Source: Haliscomenobacter sp040403615 (lineage in GTDB: Bacteria; Bacteroidota; Bacteroidia; Chitinophagales; Saprospiraceae). From it: 64,000 nucleotides of DNA. The notes beneath the pieces are model-generated. The model made no database searches and was not told where the DNA came from. It was given only the letters and a program-made list of their open reading frames with translations. A program made the position numbers and the translations under genes. The stretch covers positions 1 through 64,000 of the forward strand of contig NZ_JBBAKG010000034.1 of NCBI RefSeq assembly GCF_040403615.1, in the 5' to 3' direction. This document shows positions 9,725 to 17,703 of this stretch, piece after piece. Position 1 is the stretch's first letter. Each line of letters opens with the position of its first letter.

Positions 9725-10795
9725 TTACTTCACAATATATTCTGCCAACCAATCACCTACCTGCGAGGTTTTGAAGGCTTTGGATTTATCTGTAGCAATA
9801 TCTTCGGTAACGGCATCAGCAGCCAAAGAAGCATCAACTGCATCGCGTACTGCTTTGGCTTCTGCGGGCAATTTGAGTCCTAGTTCCAACAACAAAGCGG
9901 CAGAAAGCACCGTTCCAATTGGATTGGCGATGTCTTTGCCAGCAGCTTGTGGATACGATCCGTGGATGGGCTCAAATACAGAAGTATGGATACCAACCGA
10001 TGCGGAAGGCAGCAAGCCCAAAGATCCGGTGATTACGCTGGCTTCATCAGAAAGAATGTCGCCAAACATGTTTTCAGTGAGCATCACGTCAAACTTCTTG
10101 GGCCACTGGATGATTTGCATCGCAGCATTGTCGACAAACATGTAGTCTACTTCCACATCTGCATAATCGGCTACCATGCCTTGCACGGTTTCTCTCCACA
10201 AGCGGGAAGTGGCCAGTACGTTGGCTTTGTCAACCACGGTCATGCGTTTGTCGCGCATGCGCGCGTATTCAAAACCGAGTTTGGCAATACGCGTAACTTC
10301 ATCTTTGCTGTATACGCAGGTATCGTAAGCTTTTTCTCCGTTTTCACTACGGCCACGAGGCTCACCGAAGTAGATTCCTCCTGTCAATTCGCGGATCACC
10401 ACAAAATCGGCACCTTCAACTAGATCAGGACGCAAAGGCGACTTGTGTATCAGGGATTGAAAAGTATTGATGGGGCGAATATTGGCGTACAGACCCAGTT
10501 TTTTGCGCATGGCCAACAAGCCTTGCTCAGGGCGCACCTTTGCCTTGGGGTCGTTGTCGTATTTTGGATCACCGATGGCACCGAAAAGAACGGCGTCGGA
10601 GTTCATACAGATTTCGTGGGTTGATTCAGGGTAAGGCTCCCCTACTTCGTCGATGGCGTGAGCACCCGTGATGCCAAATTTGAAGTCAAATTCATGACCA
10701 AACTTGCGGCCAACTGCTTCCAGTACTTTTACTGCCTGTGCCACAACTTCGGGGCCAATGCCGTCGCCAGGAAGTTTTGCGATAGTGAATTTCAT
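9725..10795 (-). CDS. leuB: 3-isopropylmalate dehydrogenase
   Basis: A 356-residue NAD-dependent decarboxylating dehydrogenase that oxidises 3-isopropylmalate in leucine synthesis; the family can also act on the methylmalate made in the citramalate route to isoleucine. The start LPGDGIGPEV, the substrate-binding segment RELTGGIYFGEPRG, the metal-binding ENMFGDILSDEAS and the NAD-binding EPIHGSYPQAAG are all present, and the length is normal. It starts 4 bases after the synthase stop and is the last gene of the leuC-leuD-synthase-leuB set. Confidence 0.95.
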   Translation of the reverse strand: MKFTIAKLPGDGIGPEVVAQAVKVLEAVGRKFGHEFDFKFGITGAHAIDEVGEPYPESTHEICMNSDAVLFGAIGDPKYDNDPKAKVRPEQGLLAMRKKLGLYANIRPINTFQSLIHKSPLRPDLVEGADFVVIRELTGGIYFGEPRGRSENGEKAYDTCVYSKDEVTRIAKLGFEYARMRDKRMTVVDKANVLATSRLWRETVQGMVADYADVEVDYMFVDNAAMQIIQWPKKFDVMLTENMFGDILSDEASVITGSLGLLPSASVGIHTSVFEPIHGSYPQAAGKDIANPIGTVLSAALLLELGLKLPAEAKAVRDAVDASLAADAVTEDIATDKSKAFKTSQVGDWLAEYIVK

Positions 10796-10798
10796 TGC

Positions 10799-12322
10799 TT
10801 ATTGATTTTCGATAAGGTTCAACATTTTTATCGTCGCCTTTATTGCCGCAATGGCCTGATCAGAATCGAGGCCACTGGTTTTGAAGGGACGCAACTCATC
10901 CTGTTGCCAGGTGATGGCGGTTTGACACAAGGCGTCGGTTTTTCCTCCCGGAGGAATAGTGACTACGTAGTCGATTAAGCGCGGCAAGTTTTTGCCCAGG
11001 CTTTGATAAATTTGACGCAATGCACTCATGAACGCATCGTATTGGCCATCGCCGTCGGCGGTACGTTCGTAAGTTTTGTTGTCAATTTCAATGCTCAGGG
11101 TAGCTACAGAGCGTAAGCCTGCGGCAACCGAGAGTGCATAGTTTTTGATGCGCACCCGCTGAGCAAGGGTTTGTTTGTCCAAAACATCGGCGATGATGTA
11201 AGGAAGATCTTCCTGTGTGACCACTTCTTTGCGGTCGCCCAATTCATTGACGGCCTTGGTTACCAAACGCATGGATTCCTGATCGAGTTCGATGCCCAGC
11301 TCCTCCAGGTTTTTGCGAATGCTGGATTTGCCTGCCATTTTACCCAAAGCATAAGAGTGCTTGCGGTTGAAGCGCTCAGGACTCAGGTCATTGTGGTAGA
11401 GGTTTCCTTTTTGATCGCCATCGGCGTGGATACCACTGGTTTGGGTAAACACAAACTCGCCGATGATGGGTTTGTTCGTAGGAATCCGTACACCAGAATA
11501 AGACTCCACGAGTTTGCTCACGGAGTACAGCTTTTTTTCATCCACAGAAACTTCGCAGTGCAAATGGTCTTTCAATACACCAACTACACTGGACAGAGAG
11601 ACATTGCCGGCACGTTCGCCCAATCCATTGAGGGTGACGTGAATGCCGGCTACTCCTGCTTTTACTGCGGCCATGACATTAGCGGTAGCCAAATCATAGT
11701 CATTGTGCGCGTGAAAATCAAAACTCAATTGAGGAAAACGTTGCTGCACATCAGCACAATAGGTGAAGGTTTCGTCAGGATTGAGAATACCTAAGGTGTC
11801 TGGAAGCAGGATGCGATGGACAGGAGCTTTGCTCAAACCATCGAGCAAGAAATAAACGTACTCAGGAGAGGTACGCATGCCATTGGACCAGTCTTCGAGG
11901 TAAACATTGGAACGAATGCCAATTTTTTCTGCCCGCACCAACACATCCAGGATATCGGCGAGGTGTTCTTCTTTGGTTTTGCGCAATTGTTGGATACAAT
12001 GGCGTTCGGAGCCTTTGGTGAGCAGGTTGAGTACTCGTGCGCCGGTTTCTTGCATCCAGTTAAGGGAACGGTCGCCATCTACAAAGCCCAGGATTTCAAT
12101 TCGATCAATGTAGCCTTTCTCTTTGGCCCAATCCATGATCTTTTGAACCGCCGTAAACTCGCCTTCTGAAACGTGCGCAGATGCAATTTCAATGCGGTCG
12201 ACCTTCAGTTCTTCCAATAGCAAGCGCGCTATTTTCAGTTTCTCCTGATCGGTAAACGATACGCCGGAGGTTTGTTCACCATCGCGGAGGGTGGTGTCCA
12301 TGATTTCGATCTTCCGTCCCAT
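10799..12322 (-). CDS. Citramalate/isopropylmalate synthase, probably (R)-citramalate synthase
   Basis: A 507-residue member of the isopropylmalate/citramalate synthase family: a TIM barrel with TLRDGEQTSGVSF (R13, D14), metal-binding HAHND at 204-208, and a C-terminal LeuA-type regulatory domain. It matches Leptospira CimA closely from memory, including DRIEIASA, LGFVDG, VLNLLTKGS, VYLEDWSNG and PPGGKTDAL. The three residues reported to fit pyruvate in that enzyme (Leu, Leu, Tyr) appear here as L78, L101 and Y141. The probable reaction is acetyl-CoA plus pyruvate to (R)-citramalate, feeding isoleucine through LeuCD and LeuB. A true isopropylmalate synthase cannot be excluded without assay. 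Confidence 0.75.
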   Translation of the reverse strand: MGRKIEIMDTTLRDGEQTSGVSFTDQEKLKIARLLLEELKVDRIEIASAHVSEGEFTAVQKIMDWAKEKGYIDRIEILGFVDGDRSLNWMQETGARVLNLLTKGSERHCIQQLRKTKEEHLADILDVLVRAEKIGIRSNVYLEDWSNGMRTSPEYVYFLLDGLSKAPVHRILLPDTLGILNPDETFTYCADVQQRFPQLSFDFHAHNDYDLATANVMAAVKAGVAGIHVTLNGLGERAGNVSLSSVVGVLKDHLHCEVSVDEKKLYSVSKLVESYSGVRIPTNKPIIGEFVFTQTSGIHADGDQKGNLYHNDLSPERFNRKHSYALGKMAGKSSIRKNLEELGIELDQESMRLVTKAVNELGDRKEVVTQEDLPYIIADVLDKQTLAQRVRIKNYALSVAAGLRSVATLSIEIDNKTYERTADGDGQYDAFMSALRQIYQSLGKNLPRLIDYVVTIPPGGKTDALCQTAITWQQDELRPFKTSGLDSDQAIAAIKATIKMLNLIENQ

Positions 12323-12332
12323 TTTTTTTCTG

Positions 12333-12469
12333 CTATCAGCTGACGGCTGTCAGCTGTCAGCTATCAGTTGTCAGCTATCAGCTTTCAGCTGACAGCATAA
12401 TTGGTTGCTGATGGCTGACGGCTGACAGCAGATTGCTGATAGCTGACGGCTGATAGCTATCAGCCAGAA
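12333..12469. repeat. Short interspersed heptamer repeats between synthase and leuD
   Basis: About 135 bases are built from CTRTCAG-like heptamers and their complements (CTGTCAG, CTATCAG, TTGTCAG, CTGACGG). The first half is mainly in one orientation and the second half in the other, so the transcript can fold in several ways. It occupies nearly the whole gap between leuD and the synthase and contains no gene. Confidence 0.75.
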
Positions 12470-13063
12470 CTATGCTCTCTTTTTCTCGAATTCTTCGATC
12501 TTCTCCTTTATGTTCAAAAGATAATCGATGTCATCGTAGCCATTCAGCATGCATTCTTTTTTGTAAGTGTTAATTTCAAAAGTGAATGCGTTGCCTGTTG
12601 CATCGATGGTGAAGGTTTGAGCCTCCAGATCTACGGTGAACTTGGCTTGGTGATCGGCTTCAATTGCTGAAAAAATTTGAGCCAAGAACTCATCCGATAC
12701 CTGAACGGGCAAAAGGCCATTGTTCAATGCGTTGTTCTTGAAAATATCGGCAAAAAAGCTGCTTACTACGACCTTGAATCCAAAATCAGTAATGGCCCAG
12801 GCAGCATGTTCTCGACTGGAGCCACAACCAAAGTTTTTGCCACTCACCAAAATATCGCCGCTATACAGCGAATTGTTGAGTACAAAATCCGCAATGGGCT
12901 GGTTGTTGGAATCGTAACGCCAATCGCGGAACAAGTTTTCACCGAAGCCGTCCCGAGTGGTTGCTTTCAAAAAGCGGGCTGGGATGATCTGGTCGGTGTC
13001 GACGTTTTCTATATGAACGGGTACAGCTGATGAGTGTACCAAATGGAATTTTTCGCGTGCCAT
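12470..13063 (-). CDS. leuD: 3-isopropylmalate dehydratase small subunit
   Basis: A 197-residue small (swivel) subunit of the isopropylmalate isomerase, which with LeuC interconverts 2- and 3-isopropylmalate and, in the citramalate route, citramalate and methylmalate. The hallmark GCGSSREHAAWAI and the early NVDTDQIIPARFLK are present, and the length is typical. It lies between leuC and the synthase, separated from each by a repeat-filled gap. Confidence 0.95.
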   Translation of the reverse strand: MAREKFHLVHSSAVPVHIENVDTDQIIPARFLKATTRDGFGENLFRDWRYDSNNQPIADFVLNNSLYSGDILVSGKNFGCGSSREHAAWAITDFGFKVVVSSFFADIFKNNALNNGLLPVQVSDEFLAQIFSAIEADHQAKFTVDLEAQTFTIDATGNAFTFEINTYKKECMLNGYDDIDYLLNIKEKIEEFEKKRA

Positions 13064-13106
13064 AATGCTAATGACAAAATTGTGAAATGAATGAAAATCG
13101 TAAGGA

Positions 13107-13214
13107 CAACCCTATGTGGTTGTCCCCTGGGTGGTCAACCCTATGTGGTTGTCCCTGGGTGGTCAACCCTATGTGGTTGTCCCCTCACAAGGGGTCAACC
13201 ACGTAGGGTTGACC
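13107..13214. repeat. Tandem 28/29-bp repeats ending in a large hairpin
   Basis: Units starting CAACCCTATGTGGTTGTC occur at 13107, 13136 and 13164 with 28-29 base spacing. The last unit pairs with an inverted copy: 13161-13184 and 13191-13214 form 24-bp arms with two mismatches and a 6-base loop. The right arm ends one base before the leuC stop codon. It may attenuate or stabilise the mRNA between leuC and leuD, or be a dispersed repeat. Confidence 0.8.
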
Positions 13215-14612
13215 CTACAGATCCCGTGGATCAACGATTTTTCCGGTTACCGCCACTGCTGCTGCCGTAATGGGGCTGGCCAACATGGTACGGGCGCCGG
13301 GGCCTTGACGGCCTTCAAAGTTGCGGTTGGAAGTAGAAACCGCGTATTTACCCTTTGGTATCTTGTCTTCGTTCATGCCCAAACATGCGGAACAGCCGGG
13401 TTGGCGCAGTTGGAAGCCAGCTGCTTCAAAGATGGCCACCAAACCTTCTTCCTGAGCTTGTTTTTCCACTTGCTTGGAGCCAGGTACGATCCAGGCGGTG
13501 ATGTTGTCGGCTTTTTGCTTGCCCTTGACAAATTCAGCTACTGCCCGCAAGTCTTCGATGCGGCCATTGGTACAACTGCCAACAAATACGTAATCGACAT
13601 TTTTGCCCAAAAGACGTTCACCCGGAACCAATCCCATGTATTCGAGTGACTTGGAAAAGCTGGTACGGTTGGATTCTTCTACTTCTTCCAACGCAGGAAC
13701 ATTCTCGGTGATCTTGATGCCCATGCCAGGGTTGGTGCCATAGGTGATCATCGGCTCGATGTCCGCAGCATCGTAGTGCAACTCTGCTTCAAATACTGCA
13801 TCTGCGTCGGTGTACAGCTCTTTCCACTTTTCAACTGCGGCATCAAAATCAGCCCCTTGGGGAGCAAATTCGCGGCCACGGATGTATTCAAAGGTTGTTT
13901 CGTCTGGAGCGATCAGGCCACCACGGGCACCCATTTCGATGCTCATGTTGCAAACGGTCATGCGGCCTTCCATGCTCAGGTTGCGGAATGCAGAGCCTGC
14001 GTATTCTACAAAATAGCCTGTACCACCGCTGGCGGTGATTTTGGAAATAATGTAGAGAATAATGTCTTTGGCACCAACTCCAGGACCCAGCTCGCCATTT
14101 ACCGTAATGCGCATGCGCTTGGCTTTGGATTGCATCAGGCATTGAGTGGCCAATACCATTTCCACTTCGGAAGTACCAATACCAAATGCCACACTGCCAA
14201 AAGCACCGTGGGTAGAGGTATGGCTGTCGCCACATACAATGGTCATACCCGGTTGAGTGATGCCCAATTGTGGCCCTACAACGTGTACAATTCCTTGGTA
14301 AGGGTGATTGAGTCCATACAGGGTAACGCCATGATTCAGGCAGTTTTCCGTCAGTTTGTCCACTTGAAAGCGGGAAAGCTCATCCCGGATGGGCTTGTCC
14401 TGGTTAATTGTGGGCACGTTGTGGTCGGGTGTTGCCACGGTGCGATTGGTGCGGAATACCTTGAGTCCGCGCGCATCTAGTCCGGCAAACGCTTGCGGAC
14501 TGGTTACTTCATGGATCAAGTGTTGGTCGATGTACACCACACTTGGGCCATCTTCAATCTGTTCAACTACGTGGGCGTCCCAGATTTTATCGAATATCGT
14601 TTTACCAGCCAA
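13215..14612 (-). CDS. leuC: 3-isopropylmalate dehydratase large subunit
   Basis: A 465-residue aconitase-type subunit. The three [4Fe-4S] ligands are C347 (GSCTNGR), C407 and C410 (CSACLGMN), at the same numbers as in the E. coli enzyme, and CGDSHTSTHGAFG is intact. With LeuD it forms the isomerase. It is the first gene of the cluster, so the leu promoter should lie in the 14613-14864 spacer; a TAATTTTG -7-like element is present there (complement 14649-14656) but has no matching -33 element. Confidence 0.97.
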   Translation of the reverse strand: MAGKTIFDKIWDAHVVEQIEDGPSVVYIDQHLIHEVTSPQAFAGLDARGLKVFRTNRTVATPDHNVPTINQDKPIRDELSRFQVDKLTENCLNHGVTLYGLNHPYQGIVHVVGPQLGITQPGMTIVCGDSHTSTHGAFGSVAFGIGTSEVEMVLATQCLMQSKAKRMRITVNGELGPGVGAKDIILYIISKITASGGTGYFVEYAGSAFRNLSMEGRMTVCNMSIEMGARGGLIAPDETTFEYIRGREFAPQGADFDAAVEKWKELYTDADAVFEAELHYDAADIEPMITYGTNPGMGIKITENVPALEEVEESNRTSFSKSLEYMGLVPGERLLGKNVDYVFVGSCTNGRIEDLRAVAEFVKGKQKADNITAWIVPGSKQVEKQAQEEGLVAIFEAAGFQLRQPGCSACLGMNEDKIPKGKYAVSTSNRNFEGRQGPGARTMLASPITAAAVAVTGKIVDPRDL

Positions 14613-14760
14613 TTTTTGAGGATTTTAAAGATTTCGCAAAATGGTCAGCAAAATTATGAAGTTTTGGCAGAATAACTTGGCTGTTGCAAAATCCTTAAAA
14701 AAATGGATGCTGGAAAACGGGAATGGTTTTTTCTAAAAATCATTCCATAAGGATTGGGCT

Positions 14761-14785
14761 AAAAACCCTGCCAATGCTGGTTTTT
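14761..14785 (-). terminator. Probable terminator after the Spy-like gene
   Basis: AAAAACC (14761-14767) and GGTTTTT (14779-14785) form a stem; on the minus strand the 3' arm itself ends in a T-run. It lies 80 bases past the stop of the gene at 14865. Confidence 0.5.
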
Positions 14786-14864
14786 GGGCATTTTTCACTG
14801 CAGCCTATTTTGGAGATATTGTGTACGAGAACTGCCGTGCGGGCTTCGTAATTGTGGTAAAAAA

Positions 14865-15320
14865 TTAGTTCGGTTTATTCCGAGGGCGCTGCGCTGGTTG
14901 CTGACTGTGCTCCATTTTGCGCAGCACTTCCTTAATGATGTGGTCAAAACGCTGCTGTTGCTGTGGCGTGCCCAGATTGCGTACAGCTTGAAAATGTCTA
15001 AAAGTGATCAATTCGGTCTTTCCCTGGATCTGTCGCAAGACACCAAATTGGGTAGTGTCGCCTTTGCCGAGGTTGTCATAAAGTTGGTTACGGGATTGAA
15101 TTCGCTCAAATTCCAACTTCTGCATTTGATCCCGGTGCTGGTGAATCAGCTCCCAATACGCTTTGCGTTGGGTGGCATCAAATTTCAGTTCGTGCATCAG
15201 GAATTCGGCTGCTTGAGATCCACCTTGAGGGCCAGTGATGCGCCAAAGTAGCCCTAAACTGACTACATTGAGGATGAGCAAGCCCAGCAGGGCGACGCCC
15301 ATTATTCTTATGGCATTCAT
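14865..15320 (-). CDS. Spy/CnrX-like periplasmic sensor protein
   Basis: A 151-residue protein with one N-terminal membrane anchor (about 5-28) and a helical, Gln/Arg-rich periplasmic domain with paired HxxxR/LxxRxxL patterns, like Spy/CpxP and the periplasmic heavy-metal sensor family. In CnrYXH-type systems such a protein senses metal or envelope stress and controls an anti-sigma/ECF sigma pair. Here it follows an anti-sigma candidate by 2 bases and an ECF sigma gene, which fits that arrangement. No histidine-rich metal site is obvious. The role is inferred from shape and order. Confidence 0.55.
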   Translation of the reverse strand: MNAIRIMGVALLGLLILNVVSLGLLWRITGPQGGSQAAEFLMHELKFDATQRKAYWELIHQHRDQMQKLEFERIQSRNQLYDNLGKGDTTQFGVLRQIQGKTELITFRHFQAVRNLGTPQQQQRFDHIIKEVLRKMEHSQQPAQRPRNKPN

Positions 15321-15322
15321 TT

Positions 15323-15622
15323 TTAATAATTTAATTGACTACCGAAATAGGTTTCTGAAAATTGCTGGAATGTATCGTTTTGCCTATGTTTACTGACGTT
15401 GAGCCAAACCACAAAATTGAGTACCAGCATTACCGCAGCGGCGGCGGCAAGTCTAATGGCAAGGCGGCGAATTTGCACTTGCTGTACCTGACGCCCTTCC
15501 CGGTTGGCAGCAATCCGTGCTTCAATTTTTTGGAGCAAAGCTGCATCAGCTTCCGCTCTCTGGATGCCTTCCAGGCTGTTGAGCGCAGCATTAATATTGG
15601 CTTGAATGTCAATGTTTTCCAC
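15323..15622 (-). CDS. Small single-TM protein, candidate anti-sigma factor
   Basis: A 99-residue protein with a charged helical N-terminal half, one transmembrane helix (about 55-74, LAIRLAAAAAVMLVLNFVVW) and a short periplasmic tail. It lies between an ECF sigma gene (11-base gap) and a Spy-like gene (2-base gap). This order suggests that the cytoplasmic half binds the sigma factor. No sequence family was recognised. Confidence 0.5.
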   Translation of the reverse strand: MENIDIQANINAALNSLEGIQRAEADAALLQKIEARIAANREGRQVQQVQIRRLAIRLAAAAAVMLVLNFVVWLNVSKHRQNDTFQQFSETYFGSQLNY

Positions 15623-15633
15623 AGTGAATACGG

Positions 15634-16209
15634 TTAACGGTTTTCGTAAAAATTTTTCAAAAGCTCCCGAAGTTTTTGTTTGGCACGTACCAGCAAAGAT
15701 TCAACAGCCGGAACCGTCACATTCAGAATGGCAGCGATTTCGGCATAGCTGAGTTGTTCTACTTTGGCCATCACAAAAGCACTTTGTTGGTTTTCTGGCA
15801 GTTGGGCAATGGCTTTGAACAAGATTTTGCTCGACTCCTGTTGTTCCAGCAATACGCCAGGGTGCAAAAAGTCGGGAATTTCAAACACGGTTTCTTCGGC
15901 ACCTTTCTGTTTCCACAGTGAGATGGTAAAACCTGCGCGTTTTTGGGCCTTGCGGGCTTTCAAACGATCCAGGACTTTGTTGACGGTGATGCGGTACAGC
16001 CAGGTGGTCAGCGCAGCTTGTCCCCGAAAACTGGCGAGGGCTTCGTACACTGCCAAAAACACATCCTGGGTTACTTCTTCGGCCTCTTCCCAATTTTGCA
16101 GCATCGACAATGCCGTGTTGAATACCCGATCTTTGTGGGCATCAAAACAGTCTTGAAAGGAAATCGCGATTCCTTCGGCACTGTTGGTCATTGCATTGTC
16201 GTTGGCCAA
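15634..16209 (-). CDS. ECF RNA polymerase sigma factor
   Basis: A 191-residue sigma-70 factor of the extracytoplasmic-function class. Region 2 (about 20-85) contains EEAEEVTQDVFLAVYEAL and TTWLYRITVNKVLD; region 4 (about 125-180) contains LPENQQSAFVMAKVEQLSYAEIAAILNVTVPAVESLLVRAK, a typical helix-turn-helix. It leads a three-gene unit with the anti-sigma and Spy-like candidates. A 12-bp-arm inverted repeat lies upstream at 16254-16300. Confidence 0.92.
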   Translation of the reverse strand: MANDNAMTNSAEGIAISFQDCFDAHKDRVFNTALSMLQNWEEAEEVTQDVFLAVYEALASFRGQAALTTWLYRITVNKVLDRLKARKAQKRAGFTISLWKQKGAEETVFEIPDFLHPGVLLEQQESSKILFKAIAQLPENQQSAFVMAKVEQLSYAEIAAILNVTVPAVESLLVRAKQKLRELLKNFYENR

Positions 16210-16253
16210 TTGAAAATAGATTTACTTGTTAGCGGATGTTCGATAGGGATATA

Positions 16254-16300
16254 GGGAACGATGAAAAAATAACTACCCCATTTATTTCTTCATCGTTCCC
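16254..16300. repeat. Inverted repeat upstream of sigma gene
   Basis: GGGAACGATGAA (16254-16265) and TTCATCGTTCCC (16289-16300) are exact complements around a 23-base loop. It lies between the ATPase stop and the sigma start, with no U-run after it on the minus strand, so it may be an operator or a weak terminator. Confidence 0.55.
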
Positions 16301-16377
16301 AAGCAAATGCGTTACGGTTGGTTAGACGAGCAGGTAAGAATAACCCTGCGCACCATAGTCAACTTTTTTGGGTAAAA

Positions 16378-17562
16378 TCAAAATAAATCCGAAATTTCGA
16401 TTTTCAAAAACTCTTGCCAGGGTAATCCGCGTTCACCGATCAAGAACATCTTATGTGGCGCATATAATTGATTAAAGGAATCCATGCCTTTGGTAAAAGC
16501 GGTATTATTGCTTTTTACTTCAAGGCCGATTATCTTCCCATTTCGTTCGATGACGAAATCTACTTCCTGATTGCGATCTCGCCAATACCACAATTGGCAT
16601 TCCCGTTTGGTGGCTGCGTGTAGAAGGTGAGTTCCTACAGCATTCTCAACCCATTGTCCCCAATTTTCAGGTTCTTGACGAATGTTTCGAAACGAATTTC
16701 CAATCTGGATACTCAATAAAGAAGGATCATGAACTTGCCATTTTGGCAATGAAGCTTTGCTTCGTGCAACGTGCTGATGAAAATTCTGAATACTCCCCAA
16801 TAAGCCTGCTGTATTCAACAATTCGTTGTAGTGCGCCAAGGTGGCCACATTTCCAGAATCTTGTAATTGCCCTAATATCTTGGTGTAAGACAAAATTTGT
16901 CCACTATATCTACTGCCTAATTCCAATAAACGGCGCAACAATGCAGGTTTTTCAACCCGACTTAGCATCAGAATATCTCTGGATAAGGTGGTTTCAAGAA
17001 TCGAATCTTTCATATAATCTATCCACCTAGTTTCGTCTTGATACATAATTGCAGCACCCGGATAGCCTCCAAACCAAACGTATTGTTCAGCTGAATATCC
17101 AAAAGCAGCTTCCATTTCTTTGAAGCTCCACTGCAACATGGGAATAACTTCAAATCTGCCTGCCAAAGATTCGCTAAGCCCCTGCTGGATACGCAACCGT
17201 GCAGAACCTAAGAGTACCACTTTCAATTCAATATTGTCAAAAGTATCTCGATCCCATTCTGCTTTTATGGTTTCGCTCCAGTTGTTGATTTTTTGAATTT
17301 CGTCAATGATGAGAATACCTTCGTTAGCGGAACTGGCTTTAAGTCGCTGACGACCAGCCTCCCAAATTCCTCTAAGCCAGGTGCGATCAGCGGCCACAAT
17401 ATCGTCTGCTGAGAAAAAGAATACCGGGATTTCAAGTTTAGGAATCAGTTGTCGAATCAAGGTTGTTTTTCCGACCTGGCGGGGACCAACAATGACTTGA
17501 ATGAAATTTCGGGGTTCTCCAAGACGACTTAACAGCGTTTTTAATTCTTTTCGTTCGAACAT
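16378..17562 (-). CDS. AAA ATPase with DUF4143 domain
   Basis: A 394-residue ATPase of the widespread AAA_14/DUF4143 group. Walker A is GPRQVGKTTL (about 26-35), Walker B is ILIIDEIQK (about 83-91), and an arginine-rich lid follows. The C-terminal DUF4143 part ends in EVDFVIERNGKIIGLEVKSN, which resembles a PD-(D/E)xK nuclease core. The biological role of the family is not settled. The gene stands alone, and its ATG (complement 17560-17562) sits inside the arm of a 72-bp inverted repeat. Confidence 0.88.
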   Translation of the reverse strand: MFERKELKTLLSRLGEPRNFIQVIVGPRQVGKTTLIRQLIPKLEIPVFFFSADDIVAADRTWLRGIWEAGRQRLKASSANEGILIIDEIQKINNWSETIKAEWDRDTFDNIELKVVLLGSARLRIQQGLSESLAGRFEVIPMLQWSFKEMEAAFGYSAEQYVWFGGYPGAAIMYQDETRWIDYMKDSILETTLSRDILMLSRVEKPALLRRLLELGSRYSGQILSYTKILGQLQDSGNVATLAHYNELLNTAGLLGSIQNFHQHVARSKASLPKWQVHDPSLLSIQIGNSFRNIRQEPENWGQWVENAVGTHLLHAATKRECQLWYWRDRNQEVDFVIERNGKIIGLEVKSNNTAFTKGMDSFNQLYAPHKMFLIGERGLPWQEFLKIEISDLF

Positions 17563-17630
17563 ATTTTTACATTTTGCGAGCTACGACTCGTAAAAATACG
17601 AGATATAGCTCGCAAAATGTAAAAACATGT
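17559..17630. promoter_or_regulatory. 72-bp inverted repeat covering the ATPase start codon
   Basis: The 25-base arms 17559-17583 and 17606-17630 match at all but one position, and the core holds a second hairpin, CTCGT/ACGAG. In mRNA the ATG of the ATPase gene would be base-paired, so the structure could control translation. As DNA it could be a dyad operator. Confidence 0.75.
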
Positions 17631-17640
17631 CCTTTTTTTG

Positions 17641-17681
17641 AAAAAAGAAAGGCTAGCGCTTATTCAGAACCAGCCCTTCTT
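17641..17681 (-). terminator. Terminator after the sugar isomerase gene
   Basis: AAGAAAGGCT (17645-17654) pairs with AGCCCTTCTT (17672-17681) with one mismatch. On the minus strand the stem runs into TTTCTTTTTTC. It is 23 bases beyond the stop at 17704. Confidence 0.65.
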
Positions 17682-17703
17682 ATTTTTGATCCATAATTTC
17701 AAC

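Noticed and set aside
13107..13214. Regularly spaced repeats as a CRISPR array
   Set aside because: Units are directly adjacent with no unique spacers, and the last copy is inverted into a hairpin.
13776..14480. Long plus-strand open frame opposite leuC
   Set aside because: It is a shadow of leuC; the minus-strand protein has every catalytic cysteine and the shadow has no domain pattern.
16254..16300. Inverted repeat as a strong terminator of the ATPase gene
   Set aside because: No T-run follows on the minus strand and the loop is 23 bases; it is kept only as an inverted repeat.
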